Shown: in pieces, positions 1 through 9,085 of the stretch
Layout: each line of letters opens with the position of its first letter
How positions within the stretch are numbered: the stretch's first letter is position 1
Assembly: GCA_964542875.1 (NCBI GenBank)
Contig: CAZIWA010000006.1
Span: 1-64,000 of the forward strand
Source of the DNA: CAZGOM01 sp964542875
Lineage (GTDB): Bacteria; Planctomycetota; Phycisphaerae; Phycisphaerales; Phycisphaeraceae
Direction: 5' to 3'
Length of the DNA stretch: 64,000 nt
Notes under the pieces: model-generated
Databases searched by the model: none
Seen by the model: only the letters and a program-made list of their open reading frames with translations
Told to the model about the DNA's origin: nothing
Translations under genes and position numbers: made by a program

Positions 1-50
1 CCCGAAACCCGAAACCCGAAACCCGAAACCCGAAACCCGAAACCCGAAAC
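1..50. repeat. CCCGAAA heptamer tandem repeat
   Basis: Seven perfect copies of CCCGAAA plus one base open the window. Read on the minus strand it is GGGTTTC repeated, that is seven G3 runs with 4-nt loops, which meets the usual G-quadruplex pattern. It lies just beyond the 3' end of the minus-strand gene that stops at 104. It may also mark a contig edge, since such repeats break assemblies. Confidence 0.95.
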
Positions 51-103
51 GGCCGAAGGCTAATGGGCTTCGGGGAGCATGCGCCACCCCCGTTGGCCAA
101 TGC

Positions 104-1756
104 TTAATAGCTCGCCGAGGGGCTGTACCGGTCATAGGGCACGCCGCGCATTTGCGTGATCAGTTTGAATCTCACGTTTGCATCAGGTTGATCCGCAAGA
201 ATGGCGTTGAGCCATGATGGCGTGCCGCCTTTGCGATAGACGTGCCAGTTGTAGGGGTTGCCTTGCATCATGTCGGCGTCCCAGAAAAAGGCGCCGTCCA
301 TGCCGGACTCCAGCACTGTTTTGATGCCTTGGGCTTGCCACTTGTGGTCCCATGAGTCCGGTCGCGTGCAGGTGGGCTCATGTGCGCCATCCACGCCGGG
401 GTAGATTTTTACGCCTGTTTCATCCCTGAGATTTTGCCAAAACGGCTGGTGTCCGCAGTGGCTGGTTACGCAGATGGACTCAAAGAGGCCCTGGCGGCAG
501 GCGCGCTGGATATCCAGCCCGAGGATGCGGGCGTTTTCCGGGTTGGCGTGCGTAATGCAGGAGAGCTTGGCTTTCTTTTTCTCAAGAAGCGTCGAGAGCC
601 GTTCCAGAAATCCTCGCAGCAGGTCGTATCTCACCAGCGCCATTTCTGCGGAGTCGATTTCTTCAGGCAGCTTTGGTTTGCGCCCGTGCTTGCGGGTGAA
701 TGCCTGCACCACCGGTTCTTCGGCGATCATCACCGGCAGGCTTCGGTTGAATGCCAGGCAGAGCCCGCCGGGTTGGTAGGTGAGAAGCTCTTCGATGTAC
801 GCCAGCATGTGATCCTGCACTGCGGGGTAAGCGTAGCTCATGCGCAGCACCGGGCGGCCGAGTTCATCGACACATCGAAGTTGCGGGTTCTGGTTGAAGA
901 ACCTCGACGTGAATGCGCCGTCATGAGGGAACTGGCAAAAGAACGCTTCAGGCCTGAGATAAAACCAGAAGTCGACACCGACATCGCGGGCGCTTTTGGA
1001 AGCTTCTTTGAGGATGTCGCCGCCATTGGCCAGCACCCGACGGACGGTTTGCGCATAAAGCCGGTCGCAGCGGCGGTACGCATGGGTGACGCCATGAGGA
1101 TGGGCAAAGGTGGTGCCGATACGGGTTGTGTGATTGCCGGAGACATCGGCGCCGAAAGGGCACCAGAGGATTCTGAAGAAGTCACTGTCGCGAAACGGCG
1201 TAAACACCTTGCTCACATCCTTCACGGATTCCATGCCGTTTAGAGCGATCCATGAGAATCCGTCGTTTGTGCCGATGAGGTTTCGTGCGTTGACGGGGGC
1301 GGCTTTGGCGGGAACCGCGCGGATGTAGGGCACGAATGTGGCGGCTTCCTGCCGGGCCAGCGGGATGGCTGGCACAGGAGCGATATGGAGGCGTTTGCCA
1401 GTGAGGTCGGCAGTGTGGAGTTTGGCTTCCTGGAAGCGGCGGCCGCCATGTTCGCAGATAAGTTCGCGGAAGCTGGATTCGCCGTCGAGCCAGACCCGTA
1501 CGCCGTCGTGCTGGCCCAGGGCGATGTAGAGGGTATGGACGCCGGTGAGGCCAAGTTCGAGGGTGAGGGGTTTGGCGTTTGACCCGTAGCCGGCGGCGAG
1601 GCCTGTGCCGGAGATGTCGTCGGCCTGATATTCGACCGGCACCCAGCCGCGGCCGACGCCGCGGGCAGGCTTGAGCCCGCCGATCACGCGGGAGGGAAGA
1701 TCGGTCAGATAGATGTCGCTTGTGACGGCCGGCTTACGGGGGGCGAGGGTGGTCAT
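104..1756 (-). CDS. Glycosidase-like protein of unknown specificity
   Basis: A 550-residue protein with no signal peptide visible at its N-terminus. Residues about 1-150 look like a beta-rich domain (it contains the stretch GVRVWLDGES). The rest reads like a TIM-barrel glycosidase, with acidic and aromatic patches such as FWFYLRPEAF, FNRSLPVMIAEEP and GAFFWDADMMQ. The start is supported by AGGAG on the minus strand at 1764-1768, about 7 nt before the ATG. It is divergent from a LacI-type regulator, a common arrangement for sugar-degrading genes. The fold is my inference from sequence character; I cannot name a GH family, and the catalytic acids are not certain. Confidence 0.75.
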   Translation of the reverse strand: MTTLAPRKPAVTSDIYLTDLPSRVIGGLKPARGVGRGWVPVEYQADDISGTGLAAGYGSNAKPLTLELGLTGVHTLYIALGQHDGVRVWLDGESSFRELICEHGGRRFQEAKLHTADLTGKRLHIAPVPAIPLARQEAATFVPYIRAVPAKAAPVNARNLIGTNDGFSWIALNGMESVKDVSKVFTPFRDSDFFRILWCPFGADVSGNHTTRIGTTFAHPHGVTHAYRRCDRLYAQTVRRVLANGGDILKEASKSARDVGVDFWFYLRPEAFFCQFPHDGAFTSRFFNQNPQLRCVDELGRPVLRMSYAYPAVQDHMLAYIEELLTYQPGGLCLAFNRSLPVMIAEEPVVQAFTRKHGRKPKLPEEIDSAEMALVRYDLLRGFLERLSTLLEKKKAKLSCITHANPENARILGLDIQRACRQGLFESICVTSHCGHQPFWQNLRDETGVKIYPGVDGAHEPTCTRPDSWDHKWQAQGIKTVLESGMDGAFFWDADMMQGNPYNWHVYRKGGTPSWLNAILADQPDANVRFKLITQMRGVPYDRYSPSASY

Positions 1757-1850
1757 GGGTTTTCTCCTGAGTTGGAACCGATCAAAGCGAGAACCATGAG
1801 AGGGGATCTTACGTCTTAAAAGTTTGAAAATTTGAAAAAATGAAAAGTTA

Positions 1851-1878
1851 TTGACATTTTAAATGTTTCAATTATGGT
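1851..1878 (+). promoter_or_regulatory. Promoter with internal palindrome for the LacI gene
   Basis: TTGACA (1851-1856), a 16-nt spacer and TATGGT (1873-1878) form a sigma-70-like promoter. The A of the ATG at 1886 lies 8 nt after the -10 box, so the transcript would be leaderless. A perfect inverted repeat ACATTT-T-AAATGT (1854-1866) overlaps the -35 and spacer and could be the regulator's own operator. The -10 is only a 4/6 match. Confidence 0.5.
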
Positions 1879-1885
1879 GTTGTGC

Positions 1886-2953
1886 ATGCCCGCCAAACCC
1901 AGCACGAAAATCAGGCTCAGTGATATTGCCCGCAAGACTTCGGTGTCGGTGGCCACGGTTTCGATGGCGCTGCAGAATCATCCGGCAATCAAGCACGCTA
2001 CACGGGTGGCCATCAAGCAGGCGGCGCGGGAGCTGGGGTATCGCCGGCATGACCTTGGCGCCAAGCCCACCGAACAGGAAACACGCCCGGCAAGCGCGGA
2101 TCGGCTGGGGTTCATCACGGTGGAGCAAGTGCACGGGCGGATTCATGATTTGAATTACACACCGATGGTGGACGTGCTGATGCGCGAAGCGCCGAAGATG
2201 GGCATCCGGATGCAAATGGCGAGCATCACGTCTGACACGCCGGTGGAGGAAGTGACGCCAATGCTGCGGCGGTTTGCCGATGGGCTTGATGGGTTGCTCG
2301 TCAGCGGTGAGGTGCGCCGACCGCTGGTGAAGGCGCTGCAGGAGTTGAATGTTCCGTTTGTGGTGGCTGGGGGGACGGATGTGATGCCTGAGCATCCCGA
2401 AAGCCAGATACTTCATCGGGTGACTTACGATGCTGTGGCGATGGCGGCGACGGCTGTGCGGTATCTGGCTGCGCGCGGGCGAAAGCGGATCGCGCTGATG
2501 AACGGCAACATCGCCAACAGCCAGGGTTTTTGGGCCGCGTCATGGGAGCAGGGATATCTGGGGGCGCTGGCACAGGCAGGCATCACGCCGGACCCTGCAC
2601 TGAATATTTCATATCGGCTGGGTGAGGGCGAGGCGTCGTGGATCCATCGGCTGGCGTCGCTGACGCCACACGTGGACGCCATCATCTGGGCAGAGATCGG
2701 GATGGCTGCGTCCGCACGTCCGCAGCTTGCGGCGGCAGGTATAGAACTTGATCCTTTGGATGAAGTGTTTTCGGGGCAACGCCACCGGGCGGCTTCCGGG
2801 CCGTTTGCAGGGCACCCCTGGGTAATGGAAAACAATGCGACCCTTGCCCGGCAGGGCATTTGGGCGCTGAGGTCTTTGATTGTCGATCCAACGCGGCCGC
2901 CTGGCGCGCTGGTGCTGCCTTTTGAGTCGATGAACCTTCATTTCGCATCTTAA
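1886..2953 (+). CDS. LacI-family transcriptional regulator
   Basis: A 355-residue DNA-binding regulator. The N-terminal helix-turn-helix is clear: IRLSDIARKTSVSVATVSMA followed by the hinge helix region ending near GYRRHDLGAKP. The rest is a periplasmic-binding-protein-like sugar-sensing domain. An in-frame ATG at 1874 would overlap the -10 box of the promoter found here, so the ATG at 1886 is preferred; no Shine-Dalgarno site precedes it. The gene is divergent from the glycosidase-like gene and 28 bp upstream of a pseudopilin gene. It probably controls the adjacent carbohydrate genes and itself, in answer to an unidentified sugar. Confidence 0.93.
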   Translation: MPAKPSTKIRLSDIARKTSVSVATVSMALQNHPAIKHATRVAIKQAARELGYRRHDLGAKPTEQETRPASADRLGFITVEQVHGRIHDLNYTPMVDVLMREAPKMGIRMQMASITSDTPVEEVTPMLRRFADGLDGLLVSGEVRRPLVKALQELNVPFVVAGGTDVMPEHPESQILHRVTYDAVAMAATAVRYLAARGRKRIALMNGNIANSQGFWAASWEQGYLGALAQAGITPDPALNISYRLGEGEASWIHRLASLTPHVDAIIWAEIGMAASARPQLAAAGIELDPLDEVFSGQRHRAASGPFAGHPWVMENNATLARQGIWALRSLIVDPTRPPGALVLPFESMNLHFAS

Positions 2954-2981
2954 TTTGCTCATCAAATCCTGGAGTTTGCGT

Positions 2982-3866
2982 ATGTCTCACTTCAACAGGT
3001 GTCCTGCGTTTACGCTGGTGGAACTTCTCACGGTCATCACGATCACGTCCGTGCTGCTGGCGCTGACGCTACCTTCGGTGCGCGCCGCCAGAGACACGGC
3101 GATGATCACCCGGTGCCTTTCCAACCAACGCGGAATCTCCATGAGCGGCGTGGGGATTTACGCTTCGGATTATCAGGGGGTGATTGTGCCGGCGGTGGGC
3201 AGAGGTCGCGTGGGGCGGATCAACAGTTACGCCGCTGCGGGTTTTTCCAGCACACCGCTGGTGACCTCGCAGGGGTGGTCCATCAGCATGTGGGAACTGT
3301 TGAATCCCGGGAACTATAACCCTGACGGCGCGCAGAGCGCCTATGCCATGCCCAACGCCTACTGCCCTTCCGACAGGCCGTGGTGGCGCGGGCAATTGGG
3401 CGATTGGCGTGAGGCCAACTACGGGCTCAACGCCTATCTTTCCTACGCCAGGCCCGGTGGACTGCTGACGCACACGCGGCGGGATTCGTTGGGCCGGTTG
3501 TCTGAGAAAGCGCTTTTCATCGAGACACACCACCAGGGCGCGCACGGCGTGCGGTCCGGGTTGGCGCAGACTGCGCCGTCGCTGACAGCGATGCTGGTGC
3601 CGATGTTTCCCAGTGAATATTGGATCGCAGGAGACAAGAACCTCAACTCCATGCCGCGGCATATGGATGGGTTCACCACGAGCTATGTCGATGGGCACGC
3701 GCAGTACATCAAGCATCCGGCGGTGTTTGAGATTTCTTCATTTCCGTTTGACCCAGCGGGTGTGAAGTCCAGCGTCTGGTTCAACTATTCTTTGCTGGCC
3801 GGCGGTTTTTATAACCCGGAATTCAATGTGCTTTGGGCCCCGTACCCATCCCCCTGGGTTCCGTGA
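2982..3866 (+). CDS. Prepilin-type N-terminal cleavage/methylation protein
   Basis: A 294-residue protein starting with a short basic leader and the type IV prepilin motif PAFTLVELLTV followed by a hydrophobic helix, so it should be processed by a prepilin peptidase and anchored in the inner membrane. Near the C-terminus, RHMDGFTTSYVDGHAQYI resembles the H-X9-DG region of the large planctomycete pseudopilin family (DUF1559-like). GGAG at 2971-2974 lies 7 nt before this ATG and decides the start over the upstream in-frame ATG at 2955. These proteins occur in many copies per planctomycete genome and their individual roles are unknown; this one may follow the LacI gene in the same transcript. 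Confidence 0.88.
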   Translation: MSHFNRCPAFTLVELLTVITITSVLLALTLPSVRAARDTAMITRCLSNQRGISMSGVGIYASDYQGVIVPAVGRGRVGRINSYAAAGFSSTPLVTSQGWSISMWELLNPGNYNPDGAQSAYAMPNAYCPSDRPWWRGQLGDWREANYGLNAYLSYARPGGLLTHTRRDSLGRLSEKALFIETHHQGAHGVRSGLAQTAPSLTAMLVPMFPSEYWIAGDKNLNSMPRHMDGFTTSYVDGHAQYIKHPAVFEISSFPFDPAGVKSSVWFNYSLLAGGFYNPEFNVLWAPYPSPWVP

Positions 3867-3936
3867 TGGGCGATGGCGACACCCATACCGCGCAAATCGG
3901 TATCATGTCCGCCTGAAATCCACTAAGGAATCCCTC

Positions 3937-5172
3937 ATGGCATTTGTCAACGAAAACTATCTGAAGCTCAAGGCCGGCTACCTGTTTCCCGAAATCGGTC
4001 GCCGGGTGAAAGCATTCGCCGCGGCCAACCCCAATGCGAAGATCATTCGCCTTGGCATCGGCGACGTGACCGAACCCCTCGCACCGGCCGTCATTCAGGC
4101 CATGCACAAGGCCGTGGATGAAATGGCTTCCCGCGGCACCTTCAAGGGCTATTGCGATGAACAGGGCTACGACTTCCTGCGCGCCGCGATCGCCAAGCAT
4201 GATTACCAGGCCAGCGGCTGCAACATCGAAGCCGACGAAGTGTTCGTCTCCGACGGCTCCAAGTGCGATACCGGCAACATCCTGGATATCCTGGGCAACA
4301 ACAACAAGATTGCCCTCACGGACCCGGTTTACCCCGTGTATGTCGACACCAACGTGATGGCGGGCAACACCGGCGACTTCAACGCCAAAGACCAGTACGA
4401 CGGGCTGGTTTATCTGCCCTGCACGGCTGAGAACAACTTCACCCCCGACCTTCCCACCGGCAAGGTTGACGTGATCTATCTCTGCTACCCCAACAACCCC
4501 ACCGGTGCGGTGGCCACGCGCGAAACCCTGGCCAAGTGGGTTGCCTACGCCAAGGCCAATGATGCGGTGATCCTTTACGACTCGGCCTACTACGCCTTCA
4601 TCACCGATCCGAGCATTCCCCGGTCGATCTATGAGATCCCCGGCGGCCGCGATGTGGCCATCGAGTTCCGCAGCTACTCCAAGACCGCGGGTTTCACCGG
4701 CACGCGCTGCGCGTATACGATTGTTCCCAAGACGGTGATCGGCAAGACCAAGTCCGGCGAGAAGGTCGACTTCCACCGGCTGTGGAACCGCCGGCACACC
4801 ACCAAGTTCAATGGTGTGTCTTACGTGGTGCAGCGGGCTGCTGAAGCGACTCACTCTCCCGAAGGCAAGAAGCAAGTCCAGGAAACCATCGACTTCTACA
4901 TGGGTAACGCGAAGATCATCCGCGAAACCCTCACTGGTCTGGGCTTCAAAGTGTACGGCGGCGTGAACGCTCCCTATATCTGGCTTAAGACGCCCAACAA
5001 CCTCAAGTCCTGGGAATTCTTCGATAAGCTCATCGGCGAGGCCAATGTCGTGGGCACCCCCGGCTCAGGCTTTGGCGTATCAGGCGAAGGGTACTTCCGG
5101 ATCAGCGCGTTCAACAGCCGCGCGAATGTTCAGGAAGCCATGGAACGGTTTAAGACGCAGCTCAAGCTGTAA
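3937..5172 (+). CDS. dapL: LL-diaminopimelate aminotransferase
   Basis: A 411-residue PLP enzyme that makes LL-2,6-diaminopimelate directly from tetrahydrodipicolinate and glutamate, a one-step bypass in lysine and peptidoglycan synthesis. The opening NENYLKLKAGYLFPEIGRRV and RLGIGDVTEPL are typical of DapL, and SYSKTAGFTGTR holds the PLP lysine at residue 249. Length matches the family (about 410). AAGGAA at 3925-3930 fixes the start; the frame is open 37 codons upstream, but that stretch overlaps the pseudopilin gene. A strong terminator follows, so the gene is probably monocistronic or the end of a transcript. DapL is typical of planctomycetes, chlamydiae, spirochaetes and plants. Confidence 0.97.
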   Translation: MAFVNENYLKLKAGYLFPEIGRRVKAFAAANPNAKIIRLGIGDVTEPLAPAVIQAMHKAVDEMASRGTFKGYCDEQGYDFLRAAIAKHDYQASGCNIEADEVFVSDGSKCDTGNILDILGNNNKIALTDPVYPVYVDTNVMAGNTGDFNAKDQYDGLVYLPCTAENNFTPDLPTGKVDVIYLCYPNNPTGAVATRETLAKWVAYAKANDAVILYDSAYYAFITDPSIPRSIYEIPGGRDVAIEFRSYSKTAGFTGTRCAYTIVPKTVIGKTKSGEKVDFHRLWNRRHTTKFNGVSYVVQRAAEATHSPEGKKQVQETIDFYMGNAKIIRETLTGLGFKVYGGVNAPYIWLKTPNNLKSWEFFDKLIGEANVVGTPGSGFGVSGEGYFRISAFNSRANVQEAMERFKTQLKL

Positions 5173-5196
5173 GTAGATGCCTTGATTGAATTGTGC

Positions 5197-5225
5197 AAGG
5201 GCCGGCGCATGCGTCGGCCCTTGTT
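5197..5225 (+). terminator. Intrinsic terminator after dapL
   Basis: AAGGGCCGGCGC and GCGTCGGCCCTT form a hairpin with one G-T pair, followed by TTGTTATTT. It begins 24 bp past the dapL stop. Confidence 0.8.
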
Positions 5226-5325
5226 ATTTGAAAGGGGAAGACGCATCTGGGCCCTGGCCGGGGCGACAGCCGGGGCACGGATGAAGAAGCGACATCCGTA
5301 AGAGTAAAGAAAAGGAGGAAGGTTT

Positions 5326-6009
5326 TTATTTCGCCAGATCAGCCAAGCCTAAGCCCAGTCTGCGCGCTTCCGCGAGCGCGCCTTTGGCGATGAGGTCTGC
5401 GCCGTAACGGCTGAGGTGGGTGTTGTCTTGCGCGCCGTCTGGAAGAGCTTCAATGTCGCCTTTGGCGATCCAAATGAAGATTTTCTTGGACGGCTCCTGA
5501 CCATGATCGATGATCATCTTGGCGGAGATGTGCTGCAGGTCGAGGACGGGAACCTCCAGCCGATCGCCCACTTCACGGGTGACCACGGGGTATTGGCCGT
5601 GGGTGTCCTGAAGTACCCCGTCTTCGGTGAAACTTCGGCGGGCAATGGAAGTGGCCAGAACGGGCAGGCCTTGTTTTTCGCGCACGTCGTGGATGAATCG
5701 GACCAGGTTGGCCCGGTATTCGCCCGTGGGTGTTGTGAAGCGCGCAGGGTCTGCGGATTTCTGATCGTTATGACCGAACTGGATGATGACCCAGTCGCCG
5801 GGGCGGATGTCTGAGACGAGCCGGTCCCAATGGCCTTGGGCGGCGAAACTGAGCGTGCTTCGCCCGCCGATGGAGCGGTTATCGACGACGCCTTTGGGAA
5901 ATAGGCCGGCAAAGGCCTGGCCCCAGCCCACCTGAGGTTTGGGGTGGGTTTCGGGGACGTCGGCCATGGTGGAGTCACCGGCCATGAGGATTTTTGCGGA
6001 CTGTGTCAT
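5326..6009 (-). CDS. SGNH hydrolase, rhamnogalacturonan acetylesterase-like
   Basis: A 227-residue serine esterase. The SGNH blocks are all present: GDST near the N-terminus (Ser13), GG in IGGRSTLSF, FGHNDQ, and the catalytic Asp/His pair in DNTHLS near the C-terminus. This set and spacing match rhamnogalacturonan acetylesterases, which remove acetyl groups from pectin side chains. There is no signal peptide, so it is predicted to be cytoplasmic and may act on imported oligosaccharides. It starts 26 bp after the alaS stop on the same strand and may be co-transcribed with it, although the functions are unrelated. The precise ester substrate is inference. Confidence 0.88.
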   Translation of the reverse strand: MTQSAKILMAGDSTMADVPETHPKPQVGWGQAFAGLFPKGVVDNRSIGGRSTLSFAAQGHWDRLVSDIRPGDWVIIQFGHNDQKSADPARFTTPTGEYRANLVRFIHDVREKQGLPVLATSIARRSFTEDGVLQDTHGQYPVVTREVGDRLEVPVLDLQHISAKMIIDHGQEPSKKIFIWIAKGDIEALPDGAQDNTHLSRYGADLIAKGALAEARRLGLGLADLAK

Positions 6010-6035
6010 GTCTGGCGTCCGTGCGTCGCTGCGGC

Positions 6036-8906
6036 TTAACCGGCCAGCGGTGTTGCATAGGCCTTGGCTGCGGCGAGTGCGTCATTGAGCTTTGCGGCGT
6101 CTGGGGCGCCGGCCTGAGCCATGTCGGGCTTGCCGCCGCCTTTGCCGCCGGCGACCTTGGAGGTTTCACGGACCCAATCGCCGGCTTTCAAGCCCTTGGC
6201 GATCAGCGGCTGAGGCACGAGGGCGACGAAGGAAATCTTGCCGTCGACGACACCGGCCAGCAGGACCGCGGAGCCGGGTTTCTTGGCTTTGATCACGTCC
6301 ATGGCGCTGCGGAGCGCGTTGGCGTCGGCGCCGGGGACTTCCGCGACGATGACGTTGCTGTCAGGGCCTTCGGCGATGGACCGGGCGATATCGACTGCGG
6401 CGCCGGCAGCGGCCTTGCTCTTGGATTTTTCATGTTCCTTGAGCACGGCCTGATGCTGGGCGATGAGAGCTTGAACCTTCGGTTTGGCGGAAACTGGCAG
6501 GGTGGCGGCAAGGGCTTCCTGCGAAGCTTCCTGAAGGGCTGCGCCCAGGTCATCAGGGCCGACATGCTTGAGGCGTTCAAGCCGGTCGATCACCTTGGCG
6601 GCCTGCGACCGGGCTTTCGCCGCGGTGATGCCTGTGATGCCGGTGATGCGGCGGACGCCCTTGGAGACGGCTTCCTCAGAGGTGATGACGAAGTCTTCCG
6701 CGGCGCCGGTGGAGGGCAGGTGGGTGCCGCCACAGAATTCGACGGACTTGTTGTACCAGTCGGTGTTGCCGGGGTTGCCCAGCAGTTCCGTGAGGGAAGC
6801 GCCGATGGAGACGACCCGGACCTTAGGCGGGTATTTCTCGCCGAACACGGCGCGCAGGCCGTGGATCTTGAGGGCGTCTTCCTGGGGGGCAAACTCGGTG
6901 TGGACTTTGAGGTCCGCTTTGATGTCGTCCACGACAAGGGCTTCGACTTTGGAAAGCTCGTCAGCGGAGATGGGAGCGTTGTGGGAGAAGTCGAACCGGA
7001 GTTTTTGATCGTCGACCAGTGAGCCCTTTTGCTGGATGTGATCGCCCAGCACCTGGCGCAGCTTGTGGTTCATCACGTGCGTGGTGGTGTGGTTGGAGGC
7101 GATCTTTTCCCTGCGGACGCGTTCAACGCCCACGGAAACCTTTACCGGGGTGGCGGTGGCCATGATGGTGCCGGCTTCGACGGTGCCCAGATGGAAGAAA
7201 ACATCGCCGACCTTGACGGTGTCGGTGATGGCGACGCGGCCGTTGGGGAGGTGAATCGCGCCGGTGTCGCCCACCTGGCCGCCTGATTCGCCGTAGAAGG
7301 GGGTGGCGGCCAGGACGATGGCGACCTGGTCACCCTGGGAAGCGGATTTGGCCGGGAGGTATTGAGCGCCTTCGAGCTTGTAGAGCCGGACGTTGGTGGT
7401 GAGGGCGGGGGTTTCGGTTTCGAGGTAGCCGTTGAAGAAGGTGCCGGGAATAGATTCCTTGGTCACCAGTTCGGTGAGGGATGCGGAAGCGTCAGCGGGG
7501 CCGCCGCCGGAGCGAGCGACTTCCTTGGCTTCCTCCATGAGTTTTTCGTATCCGGCGATGTCGACGGTCATGCCGCGTTCTTCGGCCATCACGCGGGTGA
7601 GGTCGACGGGGAAACCGAAGGTGTCATGGAGTTTGAAGGCGTCGGCAGCGGTGATGGCTTTTGAACCGGCTTTGGTGCTGGCCGCAGCGGCGTCTTCAAA
7701 GAGCGCGATGCCACGTTCGAGCGTACGCTCGAAGGATTCTTCTTCGTCCTTGATGATGGCGATGACTGCGTCGGAACGGGTCTTGAGTTCTGGGAACGAA
7801 TCACCCATTTCAGCAACGAGCGCGGGCACGAGCTTGTGGATGAAGGGGCCTGTCATACCGAGCTGCTGGCGGCCAAAGCGGTAAGCCCGGCGGAGGATGC
7901 GGCGAAGCACCGAACCGCGGCCGTCGTTAGACGGGGTTGCGCCGTCGGTGAGCGCGAAGGTGAGGCAGCGCAGATGGTCTGCAATCACGCGGAAAGCGAT
8001 GTCCGTACGAAGCTGAGGATTCGCCGCTTCGGCGACCGGGTCGACGCTGTTGGTCTTGGGAAACAAGCCGGTGTAGGGCTTGCCGGAGAGCTTGGTGAGC
8101 TCCGCGAAGATGGGGAGCCAGAGGTCGATCCCGAAGTTGGAGTCGACGTTTTGAAGGACCTGGCTGATGCGTTCAAAGCCCATGCCGGTGTCGACGTGCT
8201 GGGCCGGGAGCACGGAGAGCGTGCCGGATGCATCACGGTTGTACTGGATGAAGACGAGGTTCCAGATTTCCATGACACGGGGGTCGTTGCCGTTGACTTC
8301 CGGGCCGCCTGTCATGTCGGGGGTGCGGTCAATGTAGATTTCGGTGCAGGGACCGCAGGGGCCGGTGTCGCCCATTTCCCAGAAGTTGTCTTTGCCGAAA
8401 AAGTGGATGTGGGCATCGGATGTGTGGCCGGGGTATTGGTCCCAGTTGGCCAGCTTGCGCCAGATGTCTGCGGCTTCGGTATCGCGCGGAACGCCGGCAG
8501 AGGGATTGCCTTCGTAGCAGGAGACATGGAGCCGCTTGGGATCAAGCTTCCAGACCTGCGTGAGCAGTTCCCAGGCCATTTCGATGGCGCCTTGCTTGAA
8601 GTAGTTGCCAAACGACCAGTTGCCGAGCATTTCAAAGAAGGTGTGGTGGCGGCGGGACCGACCCACATCGTCAAGATCGTTGTGTTTGCCGCCTGCGCGA
8701 ATGCACTTTTGTGTGTTGGCGACGCGCGTCCACGGGGCTTTTTCCGAGCCGAGGAAGTAGGGCTTGAATTGGTTCATGCCCGCGTTGGTGAACAGGAGCG
8801 TGGGATCGCTCAGCGGCACCACGGGGGAGGAGGCGACGAAGGTGTGCCCGTGCTTGGAGACGAAGAAGTCGATGTATTGCTGACGGATCTGACGGCTGGT
8901 GAGCAT
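6036..8906 (-). CDS. alaS: Alanine--tRNA ligase
   Basis: A 956-residue class II aminoacyl-tRNA synthetase that charges tRNA-Ala. The start MLTSRQIRQQYIDFF fits the family N-terminus; the open frame extends 51 codons further upstream without family similarity. The catalytic core is seen in the FTNAGMNQFKPYFLG region, then the editing domain with the zinc/editing ligands HTTTH and CGGTH, and a C-terminal domain ending in the Gly-rich GGKGGGKPDMAQAG typical of AlaS. Somewhat longer than the usual 870-880 residues, with extra residues scattered in the middle. No good Shine-Dalgarno site is seen. The SGNH esterase gene follows after 26 bp. Confidence 0.97.
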   Translation of the reverse strand: MLTSRQIRQQYIDFFVSKHGHTFVASSPVVPLSDPTLLFTNAGMNQFKPYFLGSEKAPWTRVANTQKCIRAGGKHNDLDDVGRSRRHHTFFEMLGNWSFGNYFKQGAIEMAWELLTQVWKLDPKRLHVSCYEGNPSAGVPRDTEAADIWRKLANWDQYPGHTSDAHIHFFGKDNFWEMGDTGPCGPCTEIYIDRTPDMTGGPEVNGNDPRVMEIWNLVFIQYNRDASGTLSVLPAQHVDTGMGFERISQVLQNVDSNFGIDLWLPIFAELTKLSGKPYTGLFPKTNSVDPVAEAANPQLRTDIAFRVIADHLRCLTFALTDGATPSNDGRGSVLRRILRRAYRFGRQQLGMTGPFIHKLVPALVAEMGDSFPELKTRSDAVIAIIKDEEESFERTLERGIALFEDAAAASTKAGSKAITAADAFKLHDTFGFPVDLTRVMAEERGMTVDIAGYEKLMEEAKEVARSGGGPADASASLTELVTKESIPGTFFNGYLETETPALTTNVRLYKLEGAQYLPAKSASQGDQVAIVLAATPFYGESGGQVGDTGAIHLPNGRVAITDTVKVGDVFFHLGTVEAGTIMATATPVKVSVGVERVRREKIASNHTTTHVMNHKLRQVLGDHIQQKGSLVDDQKLRFDFSHNAPISADELSKVEALVVDDIKADLKVHTEFAPQEDALKIHGLRAVFGEKYPPKVRVVSIGASLTELLGNPGNTDWYNKSVEFCGGTHLPSTGAAEDFVITSEEAVSKGVRRITGITGITAAKARSQAAKVIDRLERLKHVGPDDLGAALQEASQEALAATLPVSAKPKVQALIAQHQAVLKEHEKSKSKAAAGAAVDIARSIAEGPDSNVIVAEVPGADANALRSAMDVIKAKKPGSAVLLAGVVDGKISFVALVPQPLIAKGLKAGDWVRETSKVAGGKGGGKPDMAQAGAPDAAKLNDALAAAKAYATPLAG

Positions 8907-9085
8907 GGTGGACTCTTTGGGCTTTAAATGGGCTGGAATAAGGGGTAGTAGTGTAGCAGGGAGCAGCCTGAAAAGGGGGCGTGGAGCAGGTTTAAGCATC
9001 AAGCGGGTTGGTTTTGCCGACGACCCGGTGCGGGAACGATTACATGGAGGAATGAGCAAATAAGAGGATGCATTGGAGGTGACTT

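Noticed and set aside
1..50. Eukaryotic telomere or contaminating plant DNA
   Set aside because: The unit is CCCGAAA, not CCCTAAA, and the flanking DNA is clearly bacterial with dense uninterrupted genes.
3823..4875. 350-codon frame opposite dapL
   Set aside because: A shadow of dapL with no recognisable domain.
7836..8927. 363-codon frame opposite alaS
   Set aside because: It lies wholly within alaS, has the Gly/Asp/Val-rich shadow composition and no ribosome site.
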